A stretch of DNA of 64,000 bases from Rossellomorea aquimaris TF-12 (GCF_001648555.1 NZ_LQXM01000002.1:100708-164707); one strand, 5' to 3'; counted from the first letter of the stretch, positions 46,352-56,990 are shown. Notes: generated by a model not told the origin, from the letters alone. Program-made: numbers and translations.

Positions 46352-47026
46352 GTGCTGAACAAGATCTATGATTGGGTTGACGAGCGTTTAGACATTACGC
46401 CTTTGTGGCGCGACATAGCGGATCACGAAGTACCTGAACATGTAAACCCGGCGCATCATTTCTCAGCGTTTGTCTACTGTTTTGGTGGTTTAACTTTCTT
46501 CGTAACCGTTATTCAAATTTTATCTGGTATGTTCTTGACAATGTACTATGTTCCAGATATTAAAAACGCTTGGGAATCTGTGTATTATTTACAAAATGAA
46601 GTAGCATTTGGACAAATTGTCCGTGGGATGCATCACTGGGGGGCTAGTTTAGTTATCGTAATGATGTTTTTACATACACTACGTGTATTCTTCCAAGGTG
46701 CATACAAAAAACCTCGTGAATTAAACTGGGTTGTAGGAGTACTTATTTTCTTCGTTATGTTAGGGCTTGGTTTCACTGGTTATCTATTACCATGGGATAT
46801 GAAAGCGTTATTCGCAACGAAGGTAGGTCTTGAAATTGCGGGTGCGACTCCATTTATTGGAGATCAAGTGAAGATGTTGTTAGCTGGAGATGCTACAATC
46901 GTTGGTGCACAAACATTAACTCGTTTCTTCGCTATTCATGTATTCTTCTTACCTGCTGCATTACTTGGATTAATGGGAGCTCACTTCTTGATGATCCGTA
47001 AGCAAGGTATTTCTGGACCACTATAA
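46352..47026 (+). CDS. qcrB: Menaquinol:cytochrome c reductase cytochrome b6 subunit
   Basis: 224 residues, four transmembrane helices with heme-ligand His pairs (GMHHWGASLVI ... LHTLRVF and RFFAIHVFFLP). b6-type, separate from subunit IV. GTG start after AAGGGGG. Oxidises menaquinol in the membrane. Confidence 0.96.
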   Translation: MLNKIYDWVDERLDITPLWRDIADHEVPEHVNPAHHFSAFVYCFGGLTFFVTVIQILSGMFLTMYYVPDIKNAWESVYYLQNEVAFGQIVRGMHHWGASLVIVMMFLHTLRVFFQGAYKKPRELNWVVGVLIFFVMLGLGFTGYLLPWDMKALFATKVGLEIAGATPFIGDQVKMLLAGDATIVGAQTLTRFFAIHVFFLPAALLGLMGAHFLMIRKQGISGPL

Positions 47027-47067
47027 GATACGATTGAATTTAACCTAATTAAAAGGAGGGGGACACT

Positions 47068-47844
47068 ATGCATCGAGGAAAAGGGATGAAGTTTGTAGGG
47101 GACTCACGAGTTCCGGCAGACAGAAAGCCGAATATACCTAAGGATTATTCGGAGTTCCCTGGTAAAACAGAAGCCTTCTGGCCAAACTTCTTATTAAAAG
47201 AGTGGTTAGTTGGAGCTGTTTTCCTAATCGGTTATTTATGCTTAACGGTTGCACATCCGTCTCCGTTAGAGCGTATCGCCGATCCAACAGATACTGGATA
47301 TATTCCATTGCCTGACTGGTATTTCTTATTCTTATACCAATTACTTAAGTACACATATGCATCTGGACCTTACAACGTTATTGGAGCATTTATCATTCCT
47401 GGAATTGCTTTTGGAGCACTTCTTCTGGCTCCATTTATTGATAGAGGACCTGAACGTCGTCCTACTAAACGTCCATTTGCAACAGGATTTATGTTACTTG
47501 CACTTGCAGCTACATACTTCCTGACTTGGGAATCTGTTGCGACTCATGACTGGGAAGCAGCTAAAGAACAAGGGAAAATTGTTGCTGAAGCAGAAATTGA
47601 TAAAGAATCTGAAGGATATAAAATCTATTCAGATGAAAAGAATAGCTGTATTACTTGTCACGGTGAAAACATGACAGGGGGAGCTGCAGCTCCATCATTA
47701 GTTGGAACTGGGTTAGAACCAGATGCAATTAAAGATATTGCTAAAAATGGTAAACCACCAGGTATGCCTTCTGGTTTATTCAAAGGGACAGATGAAGAGT
47801 TAGATAAACTAGCTGAATTTATCTCTGGTTTAAAAGCAGAATAA
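47068..47844 (+). CDS. qcrC: Menaquinol:cytochrome c reductase subunit IV-cytochrome c fusion
   Basis: 258 residues. Subunit-IV part (about 1-160, PDWYFLFLYQLLKY and three helices) fused to a C-terminal cytochrome c domain with the heme site C-I-T-C-H and axial Met in GMPSGLF. This fusion is typical of Bacillus. Confidence 0.96.
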   Translation: MHRGKGMKFVGDSRVPADRKPNIPKDYSEFPGKTEAFWPNFLLKEWLVGAVFLIGYLCLTVAHPSPLERIADPTDTGYIPLPDWYFLFLYQLLKYTYASGPYNVIGAFIIPGIAFGALLLAPFIDRGPERRPTKRPFATGFMLLALAATYFLTWESVATHDWEAAKEQGKIVAEAEIDKESEGYKIYSDEKNSCITCHGENMTGGAAAPSLVGTGLEPDAIKDIAKNGKPPGMPSGLFKGTDEELDKLAEFISGLKAE

Positions 47845-47850
47845 CAGTTA

Positions 47851-47883
47851 AAAAAGAGCCGGCTAAAGTTGGCTCTTTTTTTC
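47851..47883 (+). terminator. Intrinsic terminator after qcrC
   Basis: AAAAAGAGCC / GGCTCTTTTT with a ten-base loop. Confidence 0.9.
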
Positions 47884-47926
47884 TACAAAAAATGTATTTA
47901 TATTCTTTTTAGAGAGGATTAGAAAA

Positions 47927-48519
47927 ATGCACTGGGTTTTTCCTGTTTTAAAATATAAACCATTTTTATGGCTCTTACTTTTCGTGAATTTGCTCGGTAC
48001 TATTTACGGGTATATCTGGTATCTTCCTCAACTAAGAAATACTCCTTCACAATTTTTAATCTTTGTTCCTGACAGCCCAACTGCTAGTCTATTTTTTGCT
48101 TTGTATTAATTGCCTTTCTATTGAACCGGAATTGGCCTATTTTTGAAGTTTTGGCTATTATCACTTTATTTAAATATGGAGTTTGGGCCGTTGTCATGAA
48201 TTTGTTAACATTATGGGTATCGGGTGATCTCCCGTGGGAAGGGTATATGTTAATGGTGTCTCATGGTGCTATGGCTGTACAAGGAATATTATATTCCTCT
48301 TATTACAAGGTTAAGATGTGGCATCTAGTAGTGGGGGCTGTTTGGACAATCCATAATGACATTATTGACTATGTTTATATGCAGTTTCCAGTTTACTCCA
48401 GGCTATATGAGTACATACAGAATATAGGATACTTTACCTTTTGGCTCAGTCTTATATCAATTGCAATCGCATACTTTTATACTCAAAAAACGACTAGAAA
48501 GCAAATTTCATTATCGTAG
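47927..48519 (+). pseudogene. ypjA: DUF1405 membrane protein YpjA, split by a single-base frameshift
   Basis: The first 60 codons (ATG 47927 to TAA 48107) and the reading from about 48103 to 48519 are two parts of one YpjA-like polytopic membrane protein of about 197 residues. Adding one T to the TTT run at 48100-48102 joins them as LFFAFVLIAFLLNRNW without a break. Either a recent null mutation or a sequencing error. Normally located between qcrC and ypjB. Function unknown. Confidence 0.88.
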
Positions 48520-48587
48520 TAAATAATTTTGGTCTACTCTTGTCCAACTACTCATAAACTTTATTAGTAGTTTTAGGGGGGACAAGT

Positions 48588-49382
48588 ATGAAATTAGTAC
48601 GCTTTTTTGTAACAATAATATTTTTTTTATTATTCTTAATGCCTCAACCATTATTTGCAGCAGAGTCGTCGTCTCCATTAAACAAGCTTGATGAAATGGC
48701 TGAATTAACATTACAAATGACGAAAGCAGGTAGATTTGAAGAAGCTAAAATGCTTTTAAACGATTTTTCCAATGAATTTACTACCGTAAACGCACAACAA
48801 TCCTTTTCAATGGATGAACTTAGGATTCTTACGATCTCACACAATCTTGCCTTAGAGAGTATCAATAACTCGACTGGTGATCTAGAGCAGAAGGTGAATG
48901 CAGTAACGAAGTTTCGTCTCGTCATGGATGCTTTGTATAGTCAATACCAACCATTGTGGGTGGAGATGGAAGATCCTTTAATGGAAGCTTATAGTGGCGT
49001 AAAGCTGGCTGTTGAAGAAGGGAATGTAGAAAAATACCATACAACACTAAATGTGTTTTTATCAAAATATAATATAATTGAGCCAAGTATAAAACTTGAC
49101 GTTCCTGTGGAAAGAGCTCAAGCGTTAGATGCCAGAATTTCTTACTTGGATCATTATCGTCAAAAAGTTTTAGAAAGCACGGAAGCTATGGCAGAACTAT
49201 CTTCCTTAGAAACTGATTTGGAGAAGCTGTTTAATAATATGACAGAGGATGAAGCTGATCCATCTCTTTGGTGGGTGATCATATCCACTGGAAGTATCAT
49301 TGTATCTACATTATCTTATGTAGGTTGGAGAAAGTATAAAGGAGAAAGTGAAGCGAAGAAGTCCGAACGTCAAAAAAATTGA
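48588..49382 (+). CDS. ypjB: Sporulation protein YpjB
   Basis: 264 residues with a signal peptide (about 1-24, ending FAAES), a helical extracytoplasmic domain and a C-terminal membrane helix (about 229-248). SigE-type mother-cell expression is known for B. subtilis ypjB. RBS AGGGGGGA. Follows the ypjA remnant. Confidence 0.88.
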   Translation: MKLVRFFVTIIFFLLFLMPQPLFAAESSSPLNKLDEMAELTLQMTKAGRFEEAKMLLNDFSNEFTTVNAQQSFSMDELRILTISHNLALESINNSTGDLEQKVNAVTKFRLVMDALYSQYQPLWVEMEDPLMEAYSGVKLAVEEGNVEKYHTTLNVFLSKYNIIEPSIKLDVPVERAQALDARISYLDHYRQKVLESTEAMAELSSLETDLEKLFNNMTEDEADPSLWWVIISTGSIIVSTLSYVGWRKYKGESEAKKSERQKN

Positions 49383-49435
49383 CAGAACATTTATATCACT
49401 ATAAAATTTAGGTATCTAAACATCTGGAGGTTATT

Positions 49436-50122
49436 GTGATAATGGCAGGATTTTTAATTTACTTTTTACTCATTGCTCTTATTCCTATTGGAGCTCAAAT
49501 GCGTGTAAAGAGTACCTTTAAGAAATACTCGAAAGTTGCCACCACATCCGGTATGACTGGAAGAGAAATGGCTAGAAGAATATTAGACGAAAACGGTTTA
49601 CACAATGTTAAGGTAGTAGAAGGAAGAGGATTTCTAAGTGACCACTATAATCCAATAACAAAAACGGTTGCTCTGTCACCTGACAACTATCACGGACACT
49701 CAGTAGCAGGAGCAGCGGTTGCTGCCCACGAAGTCGGACACGCAATCCAAGATGCTGAGAGTTATGCCTTTCTTCGATTCCGTCACGCATTAGTTCCCGT
49801 AGCGAATATTGGTTCAAATATGTCGTGGGTTTTCTTATTGATTGGAATGTTTACTCAATTAACGGGTATGTTCCTATTAGGTATAATTTTAATGGCAGCT
49901 GGAGTCGTATTCCAGTTAATTACCCTCCCTGTTGAGTTTAATGCTTCTTCAAGAGCGATGAATCAAATTGTATCACTGGGATTGATTCGTAACGAAGAAG
50001 AAAGACATGCTCGCAAAGTGTTAAATGCCGCAGCGATGACGTATGTAGCTGCTGCAGCCGTTGCAGTAATTGAATTACTACGATTAGTATTAATCTTTAC
50101 TGGTATGAATGGTGACGATTAA
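49436..50122 (+). CDS. YugP-family zinc metallopeptidase
   Basis: 228 residues (from GTG; ATG 49442 is an alternative that drops two). Membrane protein with the H-E-x-x-H zinc motif in AAHEVGHAIQ at about 97-106 and a distal E in LPVEFNASSRA. Homologous to B. subtilis YugP. In B. subtilis ypjB is followed by ypjC, so this gene is an insertion or relocation here. Substrate unknown. Confidence 0.85.
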   Translation: MIMAGFLIYFLLIALIPIGAQMRVKSTFKKYSKVATTSGMTGREMARRILDENGLHNVKVVEGRGFLSDHYNPITKTVALSPDNYHGHSVAGAAVAAHEVGHAIQDAESYAFLRFRHALVPVANIGSNMSWVFLLIGMFTQLTGMFLLGIILMAAGVVFQLITLPVEFNASSRAMNQIVSLGLIRNEEERHARKVLNAAAMTYVAAAAVAVIELLRLVLIFTGMNGDD

Positions 50123-50132
50123 TGAATTAAAC

Positions 50133-50170
50133 AAAAAAGCTAGACTACAATAAGTAGTCTAGCTTTTTTT
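50133..50170. terminator. Bidirectional terminator between the YugP-like gene and ypjC
   Basis: AAAAAAGCTAGACTAC / GTAGTCTAGCTTTTTT, perfect 16-base stem with a five-base loop, between converging genes. Confidence 0.95.
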
Positions 50171-50205
50171 ATGCTGACCAAATCTTACCGGTCGGTACCG
50201 CTTTT

Positions 50206-51075
50206 CTAGTCGTGCAATGGTTTTTTGTTTGCGTCTAGTGTGAATCCTTCACCTAATACATCGTGGACAACAGTGACAGAAACGAATGCATGTGGGTCAA
50301 CTGAAGTGATGATGTTTTTTAGGCGTACAATCTCATTTTTCCCCACTACACAATACAGAACTTCACGATTTTGTTTAGTAAAGGATCCGTGTCCTCTTAA
50401 TACAGTGACGCCACGGTCCATTTTTTCATTGATTCTCTGAGCAATATCTTCATGATATTCAGAGATGATCATGGCTCCTCTTGCAGAATAAGCACCTTCC
50501 TGCATGAAATCAATGACTCTTGCACCTACAAACACTGCAACCAAAGTATACATGGCTTCGCGATATTGAAGGTATGTTATTAGGGAGGCAGTAATGACGA
50601 TTGCATCAAACATGAACATGGTTTTTCCCATGCTCCAACCTATGTATTTGTGAGCCAGTCGAGCAAGTATATCGACTCCACCAGTTGTCCCGCCAAACCT
50701 GAAAATAATTCCGAGCCCAATGCCGATAAACACGCCAGCGAATAAAGCTGCAAGAAAAAGATCACCTTCGAGATTTATTTGCATCTGATATCGCTGGAAA
50801 ATCCACAGAAACACTGATAGACCAACTGTACCTATGATAGTATAATAAAATGCTCTTTTTCCAAGTAACTTCCATCCGATGATAAATAAAGGAATATTTA
50901 GGACAAGATTTGAATAGGAAGGATCAATATGAAAAAGGAAATAAAGAATTAATGTAATACCTGTAAATCCACCTTCAGCTAGTTCATTTTGAATATTAAA
51001 ATGTACTAAACCGAAAGCAAAAATGGCTGAACCCAGTAGAATGAAAAATATATTTTTTAATCTTAATTCTACCAT
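50206..51075 (-). CDS. ypjC: YitT-family membrane protein YpjC
   Basis: 289 residues. Six hydrophobic helices (about 8-180) followed by a soluble DUF2179 domain (about 220-280, RGVTVLRGHGSFTKQ and VSVTVVHDVLGEGF). The family is suspected to be transport or signalling related, but no function is fixed. RBS GGAGGGG. Opposite to its neighbours, as in B. subtilis. Confidence 0.88.
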   Translation of the reverse strand: MVELRLKNIFFILLGSAIFAFGLVHFNIQNELAEGGFTGITLILYFLFHIDPSYSNLVLNIPLFIIGWKLLGKRAFYYTIIGTVGLSVFLWIFQRYQMQINLEGDLFLAALFAGVFIGIGLGIIFRFGGTTGGVDILARLAHKYIGWSMGKTMFMFDAIVITASLITYLQYREAMYTLVAVFVGARVIDFMQEGAYSARGAMIISEYHEDIAQRINEKMDRGVTVLRGHGSFTKQNREVLYCVVGKNEIVRLKNIITSVDPHAFVSVTVVHDVLGEGFTLDANKKPLHD

Positions 51076-51247
51076 CTTTTAACCCCTCCTTTTTGTTGAA
51101 TTACCTTGTTGTCAGAGACATTATATAAGAAGAAAGGGAAACTAGCAATCTAAGGTGAAGAATACCTCGTAGGATTGAACGTAATATTTGTAAAAGTGGA
51201 TAGATTTAGCTAACATGATAGAAGATAATGATGGAGTGTGACTTCTT

Positions 51248-51586
51248 ATGAATAATGATAAAACAATGAAGCAATTGCAGGCTGAAGTCGATCAATACAT
51301 AGGACAATTTAAAGAAGGCTATTTTAGCCCACTGGCGATGATGGCAAGATTAACGGAAGAGTTAGGTGAACTTGCAAGAGAAGTGAACCATTACTATGGG
51401 GAAAAACCTAAAAAAAGTACAGAAAAAGAGAAAACGATAGAGGAAGAGCTAGGTGATGTTTTGTTTGTAGTGATTTGCTTAGCGAATTCTTTAGATATAA
51501 GCTTAGAAGAAGCCCATAATCGAGTGATGAATAAATTTAATACTAGAGATAAAGATCGATGGACTAGAATAGAAAGAGGAGAATAA
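51248..51586 (+). CDS. ypjD: MazG-like nucleotide pyrophosphohydrolase YpjD
   Basis: 112 residues. All-helical MazG fold with the metal motifs EELGELARE and [15 protein letters not shown] (E-x-x-x-E and E/D pairs). Probably cleaves non-canonical or excess NTPs to NMP and PPi. First gene of the ypjD-dapB-mgsA-bshB1-bshA-cca-birA operon; one base separates it from dapB. Confidence 0.92.
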   Translation: MNNDKTMKQLQAEVDQYIGQFKEGYFSPLAMMARLTEELGELAREVNHYYGEKPKKSTEKEKTIEEELGDVLFVVICLANSLDISLEEAHNRVMNKFNTRDKDRWTRIERGE

Positions 51587-51587
51587 A

Positions 51588-52358
51588 ATGAAGAAAATCA
51601 CTGTAACGATCGCAGGACCAAGAGGCAGAATGGGAAGAGAAGCAGTACAACTAGTAAAAGAAACAGATCATTTCTCATTAATCAGTGTAATTGATCATAA
51701 AAACGATGTGAATATGGATGTTCCTGTCTATACTGATATTGAACAATGTTTTAAAGACAAAGCTCCAGACGTTTTAATTGACTTAACCACCCCTGAGGTT
51801 GGATATTTACATACGAAAACTTCTTTAGAATATGGTGTGAGACCCGTTGTTGGAACAACAGGGTTTTCACATGATGAACTACAAGAGTTAAGAGAGTTGG
51901 CACAGTCAAAAAACTTAGGTTGCATTATTGCACCTAACTTTGCAATTGGTGCTGTTCTCATGATGAAATTCTCACAAATGGCTGCCAAGTATTTTAATGA
52001 TGTAGAAATCATTGAGCTTCATCATGACCAAAAATTAGATGCACCATCGGGGACAGCAGTAAAAACAGCAGAAATGATAAAAGAAGTTCGTACAGAGAAG
52101 CAGCAAGGACATCCAAGTGAAAAAGAAACCCATGAAGGGGCAAGAGGAGCAAATATAGACGGAATGCACATTCATAGTGTGAGACTTCCAGGGTTGATTG
52201 CTCATCAACAAGTTATGTTTGGTGCTGAGGGTCAAACATTGACGATTAGACATGATTCTTTTAACAGAGGAAGTTTTATGTCAGGTGTTAAGGTATCTGT
52301 CGAAACGGTCATGAACCTAGAAACACTAGTTTATGGTTTAGAGAATATTTTAGATTAA
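51588..52358 (+). CDS. dapB: 4-hydroxy-tetrahydrodipicolinate reductase
   Basis: 256 residues. [11 protein letters not shown] (NAD(P)H binding; the usual GxxGxMG), VVGTTGFS, and catalytic [13 protein letters not shown]. Lysine, diaminopimelate and, in spores, dipicolinate precursor pathway. Confidence 0.95.
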   Translation: MKKITVTIAGPRGRMGREAVQLVKETDHFSLISVIDHKNDVNMDVPVYTDIEQCFKDKAPDVLIDLTTPEVGYLHTKTSLEYGVRPVVGTTGFSHDELQELRELAQSKNLGCIIAPNFAIGAVLMMKFSQMAAKYFNDVEIIELHHDQKLDAPSGTAVKTAEMIKEVRTEKQQGHPSEKETHEGARGANIDGMHIHSVRLPGLIAHQQVMFGAEGQTLTIRHDSFNRGSFMSGVKVSVETVMNLETLVYGLENILD

Positions 52359-52370
52359 AGGGTGATGGCC

Positions 52371-52778
52371 ATGAATATTGCATTAATTGCTCACGATAAG
52401 AAAAAAGACGATTTAATTCGCTTTGCATTAGCCTATAAGCCAATTATTGAGAAACATTCATTATTTGCAACAGGAACTACTGGAAAACGAATCAGCGAAG
52501 AAGTGGGCTTGTCCATTCATCGTTTTCGTTCCGGTCCTTTAGGTGGAGACCAAGAAATTGGAGCATATATTGCAAATAATAAAATGGATTTAATTTTATT
52601 CTTTCGAGACCCATTAACAGCTCAGCCTCATGAACCTGATGTTACGGCACTTATTAGACTCTGTGATGTATACTCAGTACCTTTGGCTACGAATATGGGA
52701 ACTGCTGAAGTATTGGTGAAAGGCTTAGCTCGAGGGGATATAGAATGGAGAAGTATTGTAAGAGGTAAGGAGGAGTAA
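52371..52778 (+). CDS. mgsA: Methylglyoxal synthase
   Basis: 135 residues. [35 protein letters not shown] (catalytic Asp) and [15 protein letters not shown] complete. Converts dihydroxyacetone phosphate to methylglyoxal. Its place next to bacillithiol synthesis genes fits, as methylglyoxal is detoxified with bacillithiol. ATG 52371 after AAAGGGTGATGG. Confidence 0.96.
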   Translation: MNIALIAHDKKKDDLIRFALAYKPIIEKHSLFATGTTGKRISEEVGLSIHRFRSGPLGGDQEIGAYIANNKMDLILFFRDPLTAQPHEPDVTALIRLCDVYSVPLATNMGTAEVLVKGLARGDIEWRSIVRGKEE

Positions 52779-52780
52779 CC

Positions 52781-53485
52781 ATGGAGCCAGAACATATTGA
52801 CATACTTGCTTTTGGTGCTCATTCAGATGATGTTGAAATAGGTATGGGTGGTACAATAGCCAAATATGCATCAGAAGGAAAGAAAATTGTTATCTGTGAC
52901 ATTACCCAGGCTGAGTTATCGTCTAATGGGTCAGTTCCTTTAAGGAAAAAAGAAGCGAAGAAAGCAGCTCAATTATTAGGTGTATTGGAGCGAGAAACTC
53001 TGGACATTCCTGACAGAGGGATTTACATAACAGATGAGAATATTTTAAAAGTGGTATCGATAATTAGAAAATATAAACCTAAAGTGATTTTCGCTCCATT
53101 TGATCAGGATCGGCATCCAGATCATGGAAATGCTTCGAAATTGGTGAAAGAAGCTTTTTTTTCAGCTGGAATTAGAAAAGTTGAAGACAGAAGCTCTCAC
53201 CATAAGGCAAAGAATCTTTATTTTTATATGATTAATGGGTTCCATAAACCTGATTTTGTTATTAATATTGAAAATCATATTCATACAAAACTCTTAAGCT
53301 TGCAAGCCTACGAAAGTCAATTCACCAAGGGGGAAGGCAATGTTTCCACCCCGTTAACGGAAGGGTATTTAGAGGCTGTTGAAGCAAGGGAAAGAATGAT
53401 GGGAAAAGATGCAGGTATACACTATGCAGAAGGATTCTTCTCCTATAATACACTTATTCTTCATCAAGATTTGTTAGGAGATTAA
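52781..53485 (+). CDS. bshB1: Bacillithiol biosynthesis deacetylase BshB1
   Basis: 234 residues. LmbE-like zinc hydrolase: [10 protein letters not shown] (H-x-D-D) and RHPDHGNAS. Deacetylates GlcNAc-malate made by BshA. Two bases after mgsA and two before bshA, so tightly coupled. Confidence 0.95.
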   Translation: MEPEHIDILAFGAHSDDVEIGMGGTIAKYASEGKKIVICDITQAELSSNGSVPLRKKEAKKAAQLLGVLERETLDIPDRGIYITDENILKVVSIIRKYKPKVIFAPFDQDRHPDHGNASKLVKEAFFSAGIRKVEDRSSHHKAKNLYFYMINGFHKPDFVINIENHIHTKLLSLQAYESQFTKGEGNVSTPLTEGYLEAVEARERMMGKDAGIHYAEGFFSYNTLILHQDLLGD

Positions 53486-53487
53486 AG

Positions 53488-54609
53488 ATGAAATTGAAAA
53501 TTGGAATTACATGCTATCCTACTGTAGGTGGATCTGGAGTAGTAGCAACAGAACTAGGTAAATTATTAGCAGAAAAAGGTCATGAAATACATTTTATTAC
53601 ATCAAGCATTCCATTTAGATTAAATAAAATGTACCACAATATTTATTTTCATCAGGTTGAAGTTAGTCAATATTCTGTATTTCAATATCCCCCTTATGAT
53701 ATTGCTCTTGCAAATAAAATGGCAGAGGTTATTGAAAGAGAGAATTTAGATATCCTGCACGTTCATTATGCAATTCCACATGCTGTATGTGCCATATTAG
53801 GAAAACAAATGGCAGGGAAGAATGTGAAGATTGTAACTACCCTACATGGTACTGATATTACGGTACTCGGTTACGACCCATCTTTAACAGGAGCAATTCG
53901 ATTTGGTATTGAAAAATCTGATGTGGTTACAGCTGTATCTTCTGCGTTGGTAGAACAGACGCAAGAGCTTATACAGCCAGATAAAGAAATAAAAACGGTT
54001 TATAATTTTATTGACGAACGGGTATATCGTGCCGTTGACTCCCAACACTTAAAGAGTGAATATGGCATTACTCAAGAAGAAAAAGTCATTATTCATGTTT
54101 CAAATTTTCGCAGCGTAAAGAGGGTAACAGATGTAGTTGCTTCATTCCATATAATCCAAAAACAGCTTCCTTCTAAACTACTCCTTGTCGGAGATGGACC
54201 AGAAATGACGATTATCTGCAAACAGGTAAGAGATCTGGGGTTAGAAAATAAAGTATTGTTCCTAGGAAAGCAGGATAATCTTGAAGAATTGTATTCCTTA
54301 AGTGATATAAAGCTTTTAGTTTCAGAAAAAGAAAGCTTTGGTTTAGTAGCATTAGAAGCAATGGCTTGTGGAGTACCAAGCATTGGTACCAATGTTGGAG
54401 GGATTCCAGAGGTGATTGAAGACGGGGTTAATGGCTACATTTGTGAAGTAGGAAACGTAGAACAAATCGCTACAAAGGCCTTAACTCTTCTAAAAGACGA
54501 AACGTTACACAGAACTTTTTCTCAGAATGCTCTTGAAACGGCAAGAACTAAGTTTCATTCTAGTAAAATTTTAGAACAATACGAACAAGTATATCGAGGT
54601 TTATTCTAA
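53488..54609 (+). CDS. bshA: N-acetyl-alpha-D-glucosaminyl L-malate synthase BshA
   Basis: 373 residues. GT4 glycosyltransferase: [15 protein letters not shown] near the N terminus and [18 protein letters not shown] (E-x7-E). Joins UDP-GlcNAc and malate, first step of bacillithiol. ypdA (bacillithiol disulfide reductase) is at 11 kb. Confidence 0.95.
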   Translation: MKLKIGITCYPTVGGSGVVATELGKLLAEKGHEIHFITSSIPFRLNKMYHNIYFHQVEVSQYSVFQYPPYDIALANKMAEVIERENLDILHVHYAIPHAVCAILGKQMAGKNVKIVTTLHGTDITVLGYDPSLTGAIRFGIEKSDVVTAVSSALVEQTQELIQPDKEIKTVYNFIDERVYRAVDSQHLKSEYGITQEEKVIIHVSNFRSVKRVTDVVASFHIIQKQLPSKLLLVGDGPEMTIICKQVRDLGLENKVLFLGKQDNLEELYSLSDIKLLVSEKESFGLVALEAMACGVPSIGTNVGGIPEVIEDGVNGYICEVGNVEQIATKALTLLKDETLHRTFSQNALETARTKFHSSKILEQYEQVYRGLF

Positions 54610-54666
54610 TTTTTAATGGAGATGTGATTTGAAACTCTTTATTAATGTAAGCAGGTGTGGTTAATA

Positions 54667-55863
54667 ATGTTACCTAAAATGTTTCAACAGGCAATACCTG
54701 TTCTTGAAAAAATCGAACGGGCAGGGTATGAAGCATATTTTGTCGGAGGTTCTGTCAGAGATTATTACTTAAATAGACCGATTAATGATGTAGATATTGC
54801 AACCTCCGCACTCCCCGAGGAATTAAAAAAAATATTCAGGAAAACGGTTGATGTAGGAATCGAGCACGGGACGATACTGGTGATGGATCAAGATTCAGAA
54901 TATGAAATTACCACCTTTCGCACAGAATCTACCTACAAGGATTTCAGAAGACCAGATAAGGTAGAGTTTATCCGCTCTTTAAATGGTGACCTGGAGCGTC
55001 GTGATTTCACAATGAATAGCATGGCTATGAACGTAAAAGGTATGATCATAGACCCGTATAACGGAAAAAGGGATATCGACGATAGAATCATTCGAACAGT
55101 AGGCCCTCCTAAGCAAAGGTTTTCAGAGGATGCATTAAGAATGATGAGGGGAATTCGGTTTGTCAGTCAATTAGGCTTTGCTCTTGAAGAGTCTACTTTA
55201 AAAGCTTTATCTGAAAATGTTCCACTCCTTTCTCATATTGCAACTGAAAGAAAAACAATGGAATTTGAAAAAATTCTTAGTGCACCCTTTAAGAAGGAAG
55301 CTGTTTCTTTGTTAATTCAGACAGGCATTTACAAAGAATTACCTGAATTAATTCGCTACCCTGAGGCATTGGAGTGTTTCACTGAAACTTCAAATATTCA
55401 TCAATTGAATAAGGAACAAGCCTGGTTACTACTATTATCCTTTATGGCTGAAACGAATGTACAAGCCTTTTTGAAAAAATGGAGACTTCCATCAAAAATG
55501 ATAAAAAATCGTAGCAAAGAAATTCAAATATTAAAACGCAGAGAGAGTTCTGGTTGGACCAAGAGTTTACTTTATAATGCCGGGTTAGAAGCTGCACTAA
55601 ACGTTGAAAAAGTATATTGCTGTATTCACAACCTTACATTTTCTTCCTTAATTACCCTCGAAGAGAACTATGATCGATTACCGATAAAATCAAAGGGAGA
55701 GATTGCTGTAAGTGGGAAAGATTTAATGGAATGGGCTAAACAAAAGGAAGGTCCATGGATAAAGGAAGAATTAAATAGAATTGAATCAGCTATCATAAAC
55801 GGAATCATAATCAATGAAAAAGAACCTATACGGAGGTGGCTTAAGGAATGCAATCAGCAATAA
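54667..55863 (+). CDS. cca: CCA-adding tRNA nucleotidyltransferase
   Basis: 398 residues. FVGGSVRDYYLNR, DVDIAT (metal Asp pair), RRDFTMNS and SEDALRMMRG signatures of class II CCA enzymes. Adds or repairs tRNA 3-prime CCA. ATG 54667 follows AGGTG by nine bases; GTG 54655 overlaps it. Its end overlaps birA by 16 bases. Confidence 0.95.
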   Translation: MLPKMFQQAIPVLEKIERAGYEAYFVGGSVRDYYLNRPINDVDIATSALPEELKKIFRKTVDVGIEHGTILVMDQDSEYEITTFRTESTYKDFRRPDKVEFIRSLNGDLERRDFTMNSMAMNVKGMIIDPYNGKRDIDDRIIRTVGPPKQRFSEDALRMMRGIRFVSQLGFALEESTLKALSENVPLLSHIATERKTMEFEKILSAPFKKEAVSLLIQTGIYKELPELIRYPEALECFTETSNIHQLNKEQAWLLLLSFMAETNVQAFLKKWRLPSKMIKNRSKEIQILKRRESSGWTKSLLYNAGLEAALNVEKVYCCIHNLTFSSLITLEENYDRLPIKSKGEIAVSGKDLMEWAKQKEGPWIKEELNRIESAIINGIIINEKEPIRRWLKECNQQ

Positions 55864-56831
55864 GAAAAAAGTTATTAGAAGCTTTCTCTCATTCGGAAGA
55901 TGAATTCTTATCTGGACAATCATTAGCTGATATTGTAGGTTGTTCCAGAACAGCCATCTGGAAGCATATTGAAGAACTTCGAAAAGAAGGTTTTATTCTC
56001 GAAGCAGTTAGAAGAAAAGGCTATCGTATACTTGAAACACCTGATAGTGTAACTGAAAATAAAATTCGATTAGGGTTACAAACTAAAACATTAGGTCAAG
56101 TCATTCATTACGAGGAATCAGTTAAAAGCACCCAAAAAATTGCCCATGTTCTAGCAGGTGATGGAGCCCAAGAAGGGACTATGGTTATTGCGGATGAACA
56201 AACGGCTGGAAGAGGCAGGCTAATGAGGGAATGGCACTCTTCTAAGGGGACAGGTATATGGATGAGTCTCATATTAAAGCCTCTCCTGCCCCCTCAAAAA
56301 GCTCCTCAGTTCACTTTGATTACTGCAGTAGCTGTCGTTCAAGCCATAGAAGAGGTCTCAGATTTGCATCCACAAATAAAGTGGCCGAATGATATTCTCA
56401 TAAACGGCAAAAAAGTAACAGGGATCTTAACTGAGTTGCAAGCGGAATCAGATAAAATAAATTCCATTATTATAGGCATCGGAATGAATGTGAATCATAC
56501 ACAAAAACATTTTCCTGATGAACTGCAGACCATTGCTACGTCATTGGCTATTGAACAAGGAAACCAGCTTTCTAGGTCAGAGTTAGTTCAGAATATTTTA
56601 GAACGAATGGAGGTCCTCTATGACCTCTATATGAAAGAAGGCTTCACTCCAATCAAGCTGTTGTGGGAAAGCTATGCTATAAGTATTGGAAAAAAAATAA
56701 TTGCTAGGACGATAAATGGAAATATTGAAGGCAGGGCACTTGGAATTACTGATGAGGGTGTTTTAAAGATAGAAGACACTTCAGGTGTTGTCCATCAAAT
56801 ATATTCTGCTGATATTGAAGTGAATGTATAG
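55848..56831 (+). CDS. birA: Bifunctional biotin ligase / biotin operon repressor
   Basis: 327 residues. N-terminal winged helix (about 1-65, SGQSLADIVGCSRTAIWKHIEELRKEGF), ligase core with TAGRGRLMREWHS (biotinyl-AMP loop) and KWPNDILINGKKVTGIL, and an SH3-like C-terminal domain. Loads biotin on carboxylases and represses biotin genes. RBS CGGAGGTGG is within cca. Last gene of the operon. Confidence 0.95.
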   Translation: MQSAIRKKLLEAFSHSEDEFLSGQSLADIVGCSRTAIWKHIEELRKEGFILEAVRRKGYRILETPDSVTENKIRLGLQTKTLGQVIHYEESVKSTQKIAHVLAGDGAQEGTMVIADEQTAGRGRLMREWHSSKGTGIWMSLILKPLLPPQKAPQFTLITAVAVVQAIEEVSDLHPQIKWPNDILINGKKVTGILTELQAESDKINSIIIGIGMNVNHTQKHFPDELQTIATSLAIEQGNQLSRSELVQNILERMEVLYDLYMKEGFTPIKLLWESYAISIGKKIIARTINGNIEGRALGITDEGVLKIEDTSGVVHQIYSADIEVNV

Positions 56832-56850
56832 TCTGGCTTTTTTTCTATAA

Positions 56851-56894
56851 GAGATGGAAGAAGAACTAAAACTCTTTCTTCCATCTCTTTTTTT
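56851..56894 (+). terminator. Intrinsic terminator after birA
   Basis: GAGATGGAAGAA / TTCTTCCATCTC with a 13-base loop and a T run. Ends the ypjD-birA operon. Confidence 0.92.
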
Positions 56895-56895
56895 A

Positions 56896-56904
56896 TGGTA
56901 TAAT
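56896..56904 (+). promoter_or_regulatory. Extended -10 promoter for the panB leader
   Basis: TGGTATAAT immediately after the birA terminator T run; no clear -35. It would start a leader of about 210 bases before panB. Confidence 0.55.
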
Positions 56905-56990
56905 TTCAGTGGGCAGTATCCTAGGAACTGCACCTGTAAACTGAATGTTTGATAAAATTTAAAATTCTGCCTTGATCCAAATTGGACTGG

